A DNA stretch of 26,755 nt, taken from assembly GCA_036897095.1 (NCBI GenBank), contig JAYMSP010002036.1:1-26755 (forward strand). The letters are read 5' to 3'. The position numbers and the translations under genes were made by a program. The DNA is from Plantago elongata. Its lineage: Eukaryota > Streptophyta > Magnoliopsida > Lamiales > Plantaginaceae. Positions 10,432 to 21,809 of the stretch are shown here, one piece after another (the stretch's first letter is position 1; every line of letters begins with the position of its first letter). The notes beneath the pieces are model-generated. The model searched no databases, was not told where the DNA came from, and saw only the letters and a program-made list of their open reading frames with translations.

Positions 10432-11282
10432 TGTTGATACGGTAATATGTCCAATCCGTTATATGGATGTCTCACGAATGGATCCTAAGACATCACGATA
10501 TTACATGGCCAAGTTCTCAAGGGATCCGGCCATAAGGCCCCGAGTCAAAGACCATCCATGGTTGAACCTAGCAAAAATATATAAGAATACCGTGACAAGA
10601 TAAGGATATCCGGACCAAAGTGTTATATCCGAAATGAAGCAAGTCCAGACATCCAACACGCATGAGCTTTTATATTCGGACCTAAAGAGAAACCAAGTGA
10701 AGCAGACCATAGCAAGTCAATAGGAGAGGGCATAACCAGTTCTGGATGTCTTGATCTGAACATTCCTCTCGCAGACAGGAGGACAAGATTGCCCTCAACG
10801 GTCCTTCAAAATGACTAATCTAACCTTGAGGTCCAATTGGGAGATGTGTTATGATTATACTATGGTCCATATATGGGCTCAATTAAACTTTGTTGGCTTA
10901 ATCTTAGCCTTACTCTTGGCACAATCCAAGGGGTCTACCCCTAAATGGGGAATAATCTCTATAAATAGACACACTTCCCAAGGTAAATCAACAAGTTCAC
11001 TTGATTTTCTCATTTTACCATACACTTTAGTCCTTCATCATTATACAGAGTCGACTCATATTCACTCTCGAGTAAAGTCTCTAGTCTGGCTTGATCCTTG
11101 ACAAGCCGGATATTAAGGTTCTAAGCCCCCCCCCCCCCTTTAGTCACTTGTGCAGGACTACATCCTAGGCATTTGGGTGCTCGAAGAGGAAGTTAAGCTT
11201 TGCATTGGATCCTAACCGATTGGACTTAGTGAATTTCTTAGGCTTTACATTATACCCGAGGGTTGGGGTTTTTACCTCAATA
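10432..11282 (+). repeat. 5' LTR
   Basis: Starts TGTTGATACGG and ends ACCTCAATA, which corresponds to ACCTCAACA in the 3' LTR, giving the normal TG..CA ends. It is 851 bases long. The first 125 or so aligned bases differ from the 3' LTR at about 11 positions. It contains a TATA box at 10960 and a run of 13 C at 11126-11138. Confidence 0.93.
10960..10968 (+). promoter_or_regulatory. TATA box of the 5' LTR
   Basis: TATAAATAG is preceded by CTC and conserved at 23400-23408 in the 3' LTR. It is the expected U3 promoter driving the full-length sense RNA; transcription would start about 30 bases downstream, near 10995. Confidence 0.75.
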
Positions 11283-11285
11283 TAA

Positions 11286-11304
11286 TTGGCGCCGTATGTG
11301 GGGA
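11286..11304 (+). promoter_or_regulatory. Primer-binding site
   Basis: TTGGCGCCGTATGTGGGGA lies three bases after the 5' LTR. It is the TGGCGCCGT.TGTGGGGA type common in plant Tat-type elements, where a host tRNA 3' end primes minus-strand DNA. I do not assign the tRNA. Confidence 0.8.
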
Positions 11305-11343
11305 TCTGAACGAAAAGCCAGCTAATTATTTCGTTCCTAAGAA

Positions 11344-13110
11344 ATGGCACGACCAAGAAGATCAGCTCGGATTGCTTCTCCTCCGGCCCGTACCCCTGTA
11401 AGGCGACCCCGAGGTAGACCCCCAACTAGGAAAACCACAGTAGTTCAGAGTACTACTCAAATCGAGAGGACCCGACCCAGTAATGGGCATACTGCTAGTG
11501 CTTCTTCCCAAGAGGCACCTCCGGATATCACCACGGGAGATCAAGTTCCTCTAACTCAACAGCCTCCTCCGCCAGGAGCGCAAGTGCCACCTGTAGGGAG
11601 AAACTTCACTCTGCCGAATGGAACTGTCATTTCTCCCTTTGAGTTCGGGATGAATGGTAATCAATTCGGGTTGTTGCTCAATGTTATCCAAGGATGTTTA
11701 TGATCAAACAATGTCCAACCAACACCTTCACAACCTGCTCCAGGGCTAGTCGAGCCTGTGTAGTCAAGACTCGAGAGGCGACCTGTGAGGGAGAGGATTA
11801 GAGAAGTTATCCGTGACAATGACCTTTGTCATGTGATCAATAAAAGTCAAACTCCCGTTGCCAGGACGAAAGGAGTCCCGTAAGGGCAAGAGCCGAACCA
11901 GCCAGGGTAGATCGGATAAATTCAAATCCGAGGATAGTTGATGATCAAGTAGGAGAAAGTGTGATTGAGATCCGACCAGAGCAAGTGCCCGGAACTGTAG
12001 TATATCCGAGGACAGGAGAAAGTTTAACACCCGAACAGAAAGCACTGGAAACTGAGATTGATAAGCTTAGCAAGATGGTGAATGCGCATGAAAAGGTAGT
12101 ATCAAGAGTCCCAAATCTGTTTAGTACTGCCATTCGAAGGGAAAAGAAGCCCCTGGAATGGACTATTCCGAATCTTGAGCGCTACTATGCGGATAGCTGC
12201 CCTGCAACCGATCTTACTCGGTACGAGTCCAAGATGGATATCAATGGGTTGAATGACAACATTAAGGCACTTAATTTCTCCACCACTCTCTTTGGAGAGG
12301 CTATGGACTTGTGGACTAGCTTACCATCCGGATCCATAAAATCTTTGATGATGTATCCACATTGTTCTTGAAAAGATTCCAAAAGTCTAAGAGAAGGAAA
12401 AGATCAGTGAGGACCTCTGGACCTTCCTAGATAGGTTCAATTCTGAGGTTCGACAAGTAGAGGCACATAACATCAATGAACGGGTCCGTCACCTGTATGC
12501 CAATACTAGTAACCATGACCTCCGAAAGAAACTCTCTGAAGAAGAGATCATGAATGAGAAACAATTGGAAGACATTTGTGATAATGTCTTATATGGAGTG
12601 AAGTTCAGAAGGAATGTCCTCATTAGAGCCGTTCGGAAGAAAGCAAAGGATCCCATCCGGTAAGAAGCTCTTAAAGCTTGGAAATCCGACTCAAGTAAGA
12701 CATCCGAGGGAAGCAATAGCCCTGAAGAGAGCGTACTCCACCCAGGAGATATGTTGAGTACACTCGGTTAAATCGTCTGGGGATGAAATCTTGGCGATAA
12801 TGGTTGAGAAGAACCTTGATATACAGTGGCCTAGACCCTTCTTTAATAACCAAAAGGGAAAGGAAGCAAAGGCATATTGTGATTTTCACAAACAAACTGG
12901 GCATCCGACCGAGAAGTGCATCCAGCTCAAAACTGAGATTGAGACATTGATTCGTAGTTGGCAACTGAAGGGTCCAAATCCATGCCACTCCCACCTCCTC
13001 CAAAGAACACTCCACCTATGGAAGCAAGAAGATATGATGACCATCCGGAGGATAGAGACTATGAGAACCTGCCTTATAGTGGGGGTCATTAATGCAATAG
13101 CCGGAGGACC
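11344..13110 (+). pseudogene. gag: gypsy gag
   Basis: Begins at 11344 with an Arg/Pro-rich N-terminus (MARPRRSARIASPP), 62 bases after the LTR, and runs 119 codons to a stop at 11701. The capsid-like part resumes at about 11960, with PLEWTIPNLERYYADSCPATD (12150-12213), MDINGLNDN and LWTSLPSGSIKS (about 12308-12345), the standard gypsy gag core. A nucleocapsid motif C-x2-H-x4-H-x4-C is at 12878-12919, followed by KTEIETLI. Stops occur at 11701, 11761, 11881, 12369 and 12661, plus frame changes, so no capsid protein could be made. The C-terminal border to protease is approximate. Confidence 0.85.
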
Positions 13111-13882
13111 TAGTGGAGGAGATAGCCGAAATGCTAGGGAGAGAACTATCCAAGACATAAGAAACGGTGACTTAGTTCGGATTCCATTGCCTCCGAGGGG
13201 ATCCAATGTCATCTCCTTTGACGATAGTGAAATACCACCCCCAACACCCGGAGGAGGGGATACCCGACCCCCCAATGTTTCCTTGGTAGTTTCACTTGTC
13301 ATTGCCACTTACAAAGTCAACAAGGTTTTAATGGACACATAAAGTTCCTCGGATATCATCTCCAAATGAACCATTGAACAGATGAACTTGGGAGATATCG
13401 AGTTTGTAGGGTAAACACCTCGTTGGCCAAATTCAGCGAAGTAATTCTCACACCCATCAGAACCATCAAGTTTCAATTATCAATGGGAACTTCTCAGAGG
13501 AGAGTAACACAGACAATATTGTTCTTAGTAGTTGATAAGACATTCAACTCTAACATATCTTCGGACGTTTTGGCTTCAATCAATTCCGAGCTATTTCTTG
13601 CCCGCTACACAACCGAGTCAATTTCCCCACTCCTTATGGAGTCGGAGAGGAATTGGACAATAGACGGGAAGCTTGGGTATGTTACTATTGTCTATGAACA
13701 TAGCTGCCAACCTGGTACTTGCAATTTCTAAGATTTCGAATCCACCACAACCTTCGAAAACTGAGATCAGGATAGGGGCCCTGGACCACAAGTTTTCTAA
13801 GTCTGTCCGGATCGAGCCACACGAGAGACCCTCAAAGAAATCCAAATCATTGAGGGAAATCCAGACAAAAAGACTAGAATCG
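13111..13882 (+). pseudogene. pol: gypsy protease with stop at its active site
   Basis: NVSLVVSLVIATYKVNKVLMDT (about 13276-13339) followed by SSSDIIS is the retropepsin strand and active-site turn of Tat-type proteases. The aspartate is kept (GAC at 13333-13335). The glycine codon of the D-T/S-G triad is TAA (13339-13341), so the enzyme is dead. Downstream, about 13420-13870 reads as the rest of the protease and the spacer to RT, with further stops at 13411 and 13729. Confidence 0.75.
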
Positions 13883-14799
13883 GGACTGAAATGAATTTAG
13901 AGGTGGAACTGAAATTAGTAGCTTATCTCAGGAAGAATTCGGATATCTTTCCTTGGAGTACGGATGATCTCAGAGGGATTGACCCGAGGGTAGCTGTTCA
14001 CCGTCTAAACATGGATCCCACGGTTAAGCATATCCGACAGAAGAGAAAGGATTTTGGTCCGATTGAAGACGCCATCATTGCTGCGGAAGTGGATAGGCTA
14101 CTGAAAGCCAGAGACATTGAAGAATTCAGATATTCGGATTGGGTGTGCAATATTTTCTTAGTAGAAAAATCTCCAAGTAAGTGGCGGATGTGCAATGACT
14201 TTACTCGGCTTAACAAATTATGTACGTAGGATCCGTACCCTTTACCTCAGATTGATTAGTTGGTAGACTCTACAGCCGAATGTGCTCTACTAAGCTTCAT
14301 GGATGCATACCAAGTTTTCTATCAGATTCGCATTGCACAAGAGAATGTCCCGAAAATAGCCTTCTTTGCGGCAGGAGGAGTCTATTGCTTCAAGGTAATG
14401 CCATTCGGACTCAAGAATGTCAGAGCAACATATCAAAGACTTGTGAATAAGATGTTAAAAGAAGAGCTCCAAAAGACCATGGAGGTTTATGTTGATGATA
14501 TGTTGGATAAAAGTAAAACCGAAGAGCATCACATTGATCATTTGGAGAATTGCTTATCCACTATGAGGAAGTATGGAATGAGCTTGAATCCAGAGAAGTG
14601 TACCTTCGATGTCAAGGGAGGTAAGTTCCTCATATATATGGTCACAGAGATAGGGATTAGTGCTAATCTGGAGAAAATTAGGGCAATCCTCAACCTAAAA
14701 ATCTCAATGAAGGGCAGCAACTCATCTGAAGGGTTTTATCCCTTAGCAGAATCATATCAAGGTCAGCTCGGAAGAACTTACCATTGTTCAATATACTGA
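13883..14799 (+). pseudogene. pol: gypsy reverse transcriptase
   Basis: Best preserved part of the element. The palm and fingers read HRLNMDP (14001), KRKDFGP, VDRLLKARDIEEFRYSDWV (14089-14145), KWRMCNDFTRLNK (14179-14217), then LLSFMDAYQVFYQI (14287-14328) and VMPFGLKNVRATYQRLVNKM. The catalytic box YVDD is intact at 14488-14499, followed by MLDKS. Stops occur at 14227 and 14257, and a shift near 14720 ends the frame. It copies element RNA into DNA and belongs to Ty3/gypsy without doubt. Confidence 0.92.
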
Positions 14800-15480
14800 G
14801 AAAAGGGGATAAATTCGAATGGACAAAGGAGTGTGAGGAAACGTTTGAAAGCCTGAAGACTTATTTACTTTCACCTCCACTCTTATCCAAACCAATCGAG
14901 GGAGAGCCTCTTCACTCATACCTTGATGTGACAAACGAGGCTATGAGGTCAGTGTTCGTTTGGATACAAGGGAATGATAAATTTCTATCTATTACCCAAG
15001 TAAAGCTCTTGCTGGACCCGAACTAAGGTACCTTCACATTGAGAAGATGGCATGTGCACTAGTCAACCCAGCTCAGAGGCTTAAGCCTTACTTCAAGACC
15101 CATCAAATTATTGTCTTGACTAACGAGCCACTTAAGAAAGTGATGGGAAGGCCCGAACAATCCAAGAGACTGTCAAAATGGGCAATTGAGTTTAGTGAGT
15201 ACGATATCTCCTGTCAGGCTCCGTCAGCCAAGAAAGCCCAAGTCCTGGCATAGGTGATAGTTGATTTTCCTAAGGAAGATGTCGATGATCTATAGTCCAC
15301 AGGTCTAATTATAGTGGTCCGGAAGTTTTGCCCGAGGCACCGCTATCTGACTCATTTGCAATTGAAGAAGAGGAGCAATATCAAGAGAATGGTCTCTTCG
15401 GGAATCAATGGATGTTTATCTTGGAAGACTCGAACACAAATATGAAAATCGTTCCTTCCGAAGAAGTTTCTAAGGATGTT
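14784..15480 (+). pseudogene. pol: gypsy RNase H (first) and tether
   Basis: The frame reads FNILRKGDKFEWTKECEETF, LKTYLLSPPLLSKP and LHSYLDVTNEAM, the start of the canonical gypsy RNase H. After a stop at about 15024 it continues with RYLHIEKMACALVNPAQRLK, VLTNEPLKKVMGRPEQ and SKWAIEFSEYDI to about 15250. 15251-15480 is an acidic spacer with stops at 15251, 15293 and 15481. The first acidic residue is in YLDVT. In Tat elements this domain is the degraded one and a second domain carries activity (family knowledge). Confidence 0.85.
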
Positions 15481-15483
15481 TAG

Positions 15484-16013
15484 ATGCAGGAAGTAAGGGT
15501 GACACCCGAAGTAAACAATGAGAAACGGATCTCGCCATGGATCTTGCAAGTGGATGGATCATCCAATGGAAGGCTCGGAGGCATAAGTATCCATTTCCTT
15601 AGTCCCGAAGGTGTCCAAGTTGATTATGCCATTACCCTGGACTTTCGGGTGACCAATAACGAGGCTGAGTATGAGGATCTCCTAGTGGGCCTTTGGATGG
15701 CAACATCATTGCAGGTGAAGAGAATTCGAACATATACTGGCTCCCAACTAGTTGAGTCTCAATATTCTGGGGCCTTTACCACAAAAGGTCCGAACATGGT
15801 CTTGTACGTGGAAAAGCTCAAAGAAGAAGTATCAAACTTCGAGGAGTTTTCTCTTGAGAGATTTGATAGATCATGTAACGAGAAGGTGGATTCCCTTGCC
15901 AAGTTTTCCTCAGCATACGGAGCCTTAGATACAAGGAGCATCATCTTTTTGACCCTCCGGACTTCATCTCTTCAAGGACATGGACTCCTAGTGTATCACT
16001 TAGACTCAGAATG
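15484..16013 (+). pseudogene. pol: Second, archaeal-type RNase H (aRNH)
   Basis: WILQVDGSSNGRLGGISI (15538-15591) with the first Asp, NNEAEYEDLLVGLWMA (15655-15702) with the Glu, and RTYTGSQLVESQ (15727-15762), where the Asp normally in YSDSQLV is Gly (15739-15741). The C-terminal part RSCNEKVDSLAKFSSA carries the final Asp of the aRNH fold. The frame is open for 176 codons. A second RNase H between the first one and integrase is a hallmark of Tat elements. One catalytic residue is lost. Confidence 0.85.
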
Positions 16014-17184
16014 AATTTGGATGACTGAAATTTTAGCCTATCTCTGGAATGATGTCCTACCATCGGATCCTGCAGAGGCCCGAAGAGTTCAATGTAGAGC
16101 ATCCCGGTACTTCCTACTTGAAGGCGACCTATAAAAAATGTCCTTCAGCGGAACCCACCTGCACTGTCTCGGACCACAAGAAGCTCGAACAGTTTTGGAA
16201 GAGGTGCATAGTGGAAGTTGCGGCAGCCATTCCGGAGGCAGAACCTTGGCTCAAAAGATTATCCAGCAGGGGTTCTACTAGCCTACAATTGATACGGCAA
16301 ACTTCTCCCAAACCTGCAGTGATTGTCACTATTATGCCAACATTCCTCATAGACCCAATAACTTGATAATTCTGTCAGTCATCTCTTGTATGTTTGATCA
16401 ATGGGGCATTGATATTGTAGGACCCTTTCATCGGGGGGCTCAATTTGACTGTGGTCGTGGAATACTTCACGAAGTGGGTCGAAGTCGAGGCAGTGGCAAC
16501 CATAACGGAAGCCTGGGTCCGGACCTTCATCTGGAAAAAAATCATTTGTTGCAGAAAACGGAGCCAGTTTCCGGGAACTAAGCTCAAAGAATGGTGAAAG
16601 TCCCTAAAGATCGAGCAACGTTTCACCTCAGTTGGATACCCCCAGGCCAATTTTCAGGTTGAATCCACCAACCGGACCATCATCAAGATCCTAGAAAAGA
16701 GACTCATTACTTTCCAAGGAAGATGGGTTGAAGACTTAGATGGTGTACTCTGGGCACATTGAACCACTCCGAAGATTGCAACTCATGAGACTCCATTCTT
16801 GTTGGCTTATGGATCCGAGGCGGTTATCCCCTCGGAGGTCATAGTAGAAAGTCAAAGGATTCAACAATATTAATCCGAGGAGAATGGAGCAGCCTAGATC
16901 TATGATCTCAACCTCTTGAAAGACAAGAGGAATTCTTCTTTGGCCCACATCCTGAGATATCAAACATCCATTGCCCATGCCTACAACAAGAATGTCTACA
17001 ACAAGAATCTCCAAATTGGAGACTTGGTCTTGAGAAGGGCGGACATCTTTAGCCATGTTGAAAAGCTCAAACCTAACTAGGAAGGCCCCTATAATATCAT
17101 TGGGGTCAGACACAATGGAAGCTATGAGCTAGAGGATTTTGAAGAAAGAGTTCTCAAAGGAACATGGAATGTAAGAAATTTGTA
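16014..17184 (+). pseudogene. pol: gypsy integrase
   Basis: The zinc module is read at about 16204-16350: GSCGSHSGGRTLA, GFY.PTIDT and TCSDCHYYANIPHRP, giving the HHCC ligands. The core has QWGIDIVGPF with the first Asp at 16411-16413. The second Asp, normally in DNG.QF, is Glu in ENGASF (16554-16556). The Glu in VESTNRTII is kept (16661-16663). The C-terminal part has THETPFLLAYGSEAVIPSE (16772-16828), LQIGDLVLRRADIF and PYNIIGV, ending NVRNL at the stop at 17182-17184. No chromodomain is seen. Frameshifts occur near 16200 and 16450, and stops at 16760, 16871 and 17080. Confidence 0.88.
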
Positions 17185-17604
17185 AAAGTTTAATGCTTAG
17201 GATGTTGATGATCATTTTTGTTTTTTCCACGGTTGTTCTAAAGGTCTTTTTGACCCACCATTTGTAATTGTATTTACTTAAAATATATAGAACGGCTATC
17301 TTTTTCAGAATTGATCTCTTTACTTCGATTAACTCATTTTACCTCAGATACATTATCCCGGATGTGATCTTGTCCAAACCAAGTAAAGTCGATAAGAAAA
17401 AGAGGCAAGTAATTAACAGCGAATACATGCATCAATCAACATCCAAATCAAACACGCTTGGATAGAAATACTACAAATTGCATAGGAGAGTGTTTATCTG
17501 AATAAACAATAGTACCTATCCGAGCAAACAAGAGTCGGCAGATAAATATAGTATTCAAACTAAAGTCAACAAATCAATCTGGAGGAGCCGAAGCCATACC
17601 AGCA
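17185..17604. other. Convergent spacer between pol and the antisense gene
   Basis: No gene is supported. The sense pol ends at 17184 and the antisense gene ends on the other strand at or above 17605, so the two 3' ends face each other across about 420 AT-rich bases. Poly(A) signals for both directions would be expected here, but none stands out. Confidence 0.5.
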
Positions 17605-20600
17605 TCAAATGTTATCTGGAACAAATTTAAAGTAGAAATATTCGGAGAAAAATAAGAGACCGGGAAATAAAAATTGTTTCAAGGTCCGAAGACCATACAT
17701 TTCTTCACGTAGCATACTCCGCCTTAAGTTTTCCGGGGCCTCGGAAGTTCCTTCTCCAGCTGCTTTCTTGGATGCCTTGGCCGCCTAGTGCTTCTTCCTC
17801 ATCTCCTCAATGTACCACGTACAGTCTTCCACCAGGTCCATATCCGGATGCCCAATGACAGGGTCGAGGATTGTCATCCAGTTCTGGTTGTGCTCCTGAT
17901 AGGTCTCGAGGGGAACAAGGACGTGCTTCAACAAATCTTCGGCTACAAAGGCCGACATGAAGGGACCCCCATGGTTATACTTCAACTCTTGTGTCTTCGG
18001 GACCACAAGTTCTATGAACTCGTCCTTCATTAGCTCCAAGTCATCCAGAACCTCCCTAGTGAACCAAGACTCATCCGAGTTTTTGTAAGCACTAAAGCCC
18101 TCAATCTTCGGATTGAAACCTTCCGGAATCAATCCCTTAATTCAGCTGGCCTAGGGTAGTTTTGAACCCCTCCCTTCGGACATCAACACACATACTCTGA
18201 AGATGGAACTTGCATGAGAGAGAGGCAAGAAAGTCCCAAACAGCTTCAGTCCGAGTCATCTAGAGAATTGTTAAGCATTTTGTCCATGAAGCTTCGGGTA
18301 AACTCCAGCAACTTGGACAGCCCAGTCTGAAGCACCTTGTAATTAGTCTGAACCTCCTCCAGGTCTTGAGCCAAAGCATTACGATTGGTGATGAATTTCT
18401 TGATTTCCGAGGAAATGTTCAAGTATTTTTGCTTAAACTTTGAATTTCTCCTCCATCTCCTTCACTCTAGCCTCTGGTTTCGAGAGCTGAAGATCAATCT
18501 CGGCTCTCTCTCCAACAACATCCATGCAGGCACGGACAACAACAGTCAACTGCATCAAGATAGATCCAAGAGGATAAATATCATAATCAACCAACAATAG
18601 ATAATCAAAGTTGTGACAGTATAGATGTTATACATTCCAGTGTGCATCAACCAGTTCGGCTATCCTCTCAACTTCTCTTATTGCAACCAGGCGATTCACT
18701 TCAACCTCTAGATTTGCATCCGAATTTGGAACCTCAACAGCCTTGTCCTTGCCTTTCTTGGCGGCCGGAAGTGAACCCTCCGAGGGCCTCTTGGTCCCGG
18801 ATGTTGCCTTTGTGCCTGAAGATCCGGATGGTTTGGCCGTTCAGGACCCATTAGGCTTAGGAGGCCTTTTGGCAGCATCAACAGCCTTACCAGCCATAGT
18901 ATTTCCTTGCTTCGGGGTGGCCATTTTTATTTGCTCCCGACCCTGGAGAATAAGTCGAAGGTCTTGATATCGATAAGTGGTAGCGTTGATGGGCTCTTCC
19001 ATTGGAAGGGTAGTCGATACCTTGATGGTCCGGGACTGGAGCTGGTCCTCAATTTTTTATTCTGGGTCATCCTTTTGTTTCCTCTTCAGCTCCAGCAATG
19101 TCAACATGATGTACTCGAACCAAAACTCTACAAGAAGAATGTTTTGTTAGTTTCGAAAGAAAATACATCCGGAGTAAGAACACTTGCATATATTTTGGAA
19201 ACAAGCTGGGTTATAAGAAACAAGCAATCAAGCTTCGGATAATATTACATCCGACCCTATAACTAACCAAATCCATTTTTGCTACAATAACACTCTTCGG
19301 CCAATCCGGCCAAGTACGGTAGTGGTTTGCAAATCAACCCTCGGAAGAAATACTTTGGTGTCAGGTTCTTCTTCCGGAGACTCTGCATCCACCTATGCAT
19401 GTTCCGAGCCGGCGTCCGGTTAAAGGGTTATTATATCTGCTGAAAAATCTACTCGAAAAGACCCACTTTTCCCGAATGGACTCGGGTAGGCCTTTCCTCA
19501 GAGTCGGACGGGCGAAGAAATACTTTCTCCACCACTCAACTCCGAGTGAAGAGATCGAATCCTCAATAAATGTGTATCCGACCCGAACAATGAACAAGTA
19601 GAAGTTTGAATGGGACTCGCTGGCCTTGATCTCGAACAACATTCAGAAGTTTATCATGGTCAGAGTGATCACGAGATGTTTGCACAAAACGCCGAAGTAC
19701 ATTAGGTTGCCAAGAGAGTTCGGACTGATCTAGTGCGGGCTCAAATCAAGATCATTAAAGATTTGCAGAAATTGTGGAGCAACGGGAAGTCTCCATCCGC
19801 AGTGAAGCGAGACTTCATAGACCACCATACACCCTTCAGGAGGATTGTAGAAAGCATTTTTTGGATCTGGATCAATTAACTCAAAAGATTTTGGAATCTC
19901 GCATTTAGCCTGGAACTCTTTCAACCTTTCGGAGGTTAACTCACTGGCTCTTGATGGAAAGGTGTCATCCGTGTTTAGTGCCCCGTGGATGTTCGGATGG
20001 TCTACATCCTCTCTACTCCTCGGGTATTTGATCTCATAGACTCAATCACCCGAGGTCCCGATAGAACTACCAACCTGGCCATCGTCCTCCTCAGACTCCT
20101 TTCCTGCCTTTGCACACTTAACTTTTTCAGCATTATCTTCTTCATCATCCTCTTCTTCCTCCTCTTCCTTCGGAATAGTAACAAGAGGCACTTCGGCAAC
20201 ATCTGCTTCCTCATCATTCGAGCTCAAAACCTGAATAGCTCAGACATGGCTCACTACTCTGACCATATCCTCTATGCCAGCCTCAAAGGCAACAACATCC
20301 AGAGATTCATCAGTCGTGTCCTCCACCATTTCTACCAAGGGTTCTTGAGGATCTTGGATAAAGGATAATTTGTAAGGATGTATATGAGTATGATAACCCA
20401 AACTACGGCATAGGAGACCGACCTTTGGCAGAAGACCACCACCGTCTGACCCTGAGGTGGTACCAACTTCTCGGGTTGAAGTCGCATGGGCCACCATTGC
20501 CTGGGAATCAGAGGAACTCGAATAATCCTAATGATTCAAATATCTGGAACCAGGAACTACAAGGAAAAATGAAGGGCTACTTACCTCCGTATCCGTGCCT

Positions 20601-20761
20601 ATTTCTACCGGCACTTGTTCTTGCTCTCTGACAACACCTATAACTTCAACATCAGCTCTTTCTTTCAAATTTATGGAACCCTAACTGGAACCCGAACCTG
20701 ATATGGGCTCGGATCCGTAACCTTGGCCTTCAAGTGCATTCTGACTATCACTATCAAACAT
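17605..20761 (-). pseudogene. Antisense gene aORF2 with a putative gypsy-type transposon (PF04195-like) domain
   Basis: Starts at ATG 20761 (MFDSDSQNAL..). Four exons are inferred: 20761-20585, 20500-19268, 19127-18634 and 18549 to about 17605. Exon 2 opens with a Ser/Gly stretch and an acidic run of Glu/Asp (about 20180-20130). It then carries a block resembling the plant putative gypsy-type transposon family: PPEGCMVVYEVSLHCGWRLP (about 19852-19793), then SPNSLGNLMYFGVL and EWWRKYFFARP. Exon 3 holds ELKRKQ and a Lys/Pro/Ser-rich linker beginning MATPKQGNTMAGK at 18924. Exon 4 is coiled-coil-like (KKFITNRNALAQDLEEVQ), then a conserved C-terminal segment (18132-17785). Stops at 20240, 20042, 19730, 19643, 18826 and 17785 and shifts near 19435 and 18440 show decay. 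Additional antisense ORFs between pol and the 3' LTR are known in Tat elements; their role is unknown. Confidence 0.7.
18550..20584 (-). other. Three introns of aORF2
   Basis: On the minus strand, 20584-20501 (donor GTAAGT, acceptor CCCAG), 19267-19128 (donor GTTAGT, acceptor TTGTAG) and 18633-18550 (donor GTATAA, acceptor TGCAG). The middle one splits a codon, and joining its exons keeps the frame of the flanking protein-like sequence. The other two lie between codons. The lengths (84, 140 and 84) are typical of short plant introns. Confidence 0.65.
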
Positions 20762-21809
20762 CCTAAGGAAGGAAGGTAGGGAACTATAAGTCTAAGCGGT
20801 TCAAATCAACCTAGGAAAGCAATATAAGGACAAATTTCAAGGGTTTTCTTTTCGACTACTCGTGTTCCAGACTTGCAGATACTTTGGCTCTTCTTTTGAG
20901 GTTCGATTCAATGAAACTTATATACATGGCAAACATATTCATATAGCAAGACAACAAAAGTCTAAAGCATGTGGATTTGATTTATAGTACAAGAAATTTT
21001 GGATACTTACTTGAGTTAGTACAGGGATTAGATTGAAGGCAGCTGTAACTTTGGATGTGTTGGGCAGATTGCTTCGGATGCTCAATTTCGCAGAATTCCA
21101 CTCTCTTGAATAATGTTAGTACTGACAATGACGTCGACCCTAGATATAGAGGAGGATAATTTGGAAAATTCAACCGTCTCGAAGTTCAGGCCCACGATCT
21201 AACCGCTCACTAGTTTTAATCGAACGATTGAGATTATTAGGGAAGTTGAAAAGACATATTCGGACATCGAAGTATTTGACGACGTTTGGTAACCCTAACA
21301 TGCACGTTACCTTCGGATATGGATTGCCTAGGATATATTAAGTTTGTCGGTTGAGACTTGAAAATTTTGTTTATCCTACCCAAAACTTATTTACTACAAA
21401 TCGAAGTCACCAATTTTGGTCGGGATAATAACAGTTCGGATCTTAGGAGCAGATTGAACAGTATCCGAAGTATACCAAGCTTAGTTAGTTCCAGGACATT
21501 TTTTACTAAAGATCAACCGTTAGGGATATCAGAACCTAGATACAATGTCTGGTTCTCAGATTGTCAATTCATACCTGAGTGCATAATTGACAATATGGGA
21601 TTTTCCCAGATCAAAACAACACAAGTTATATCCGAAGGAAAAACATTGACTACCATCCGAAATTACAAAATTTGATATACGAAGGATCAACACATATATC
21701 CATTATAACTACCCGAGATCACGACGAATAACATAAAAGGTTATAATTACAAAAGTCGAGAGTAATTGTCCGAGGTCACAAGATGGCAAAAATTTTCTTA
21801 CAAGATTCT
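20762..21809. other. Spacer between the two antisense genes
   Basis: About 1 kb with no convincing protein. A minus-strand TATATAAG (20924-20917) lies about 156 bases before the aORF2 ATG, and an acceptor-like CCTTCCTTAG (minus) directly precedes that ATG. This could be the aORF2 promoter and leader, or a long intron joining the two antisense ORFs into one gene. A plus-strand frame of 105 codons at 21358-21675 has no recognisable features. Confidence 0.45.

Noticed and set aside
12886-13308. Minus-strand frame of 140 codons
   Set aside because: It covers the gag zinc motif and protease start on the plus strand; no features of its own.
17785-20761. Antisense block as an independent host gene captured between LTRs
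   Set aside because: It cannot be excluded, but its position between pol and the 3' LTR and its PF04195-like block fit known Tat element extra ORFs better.
21358-21675. Plus-strand frame of 105 codons between the antisense genes
   Set aside because: It starts in a weak context, has no recognisable domain, and lies in the probable leader or intron region of the antisense unit.
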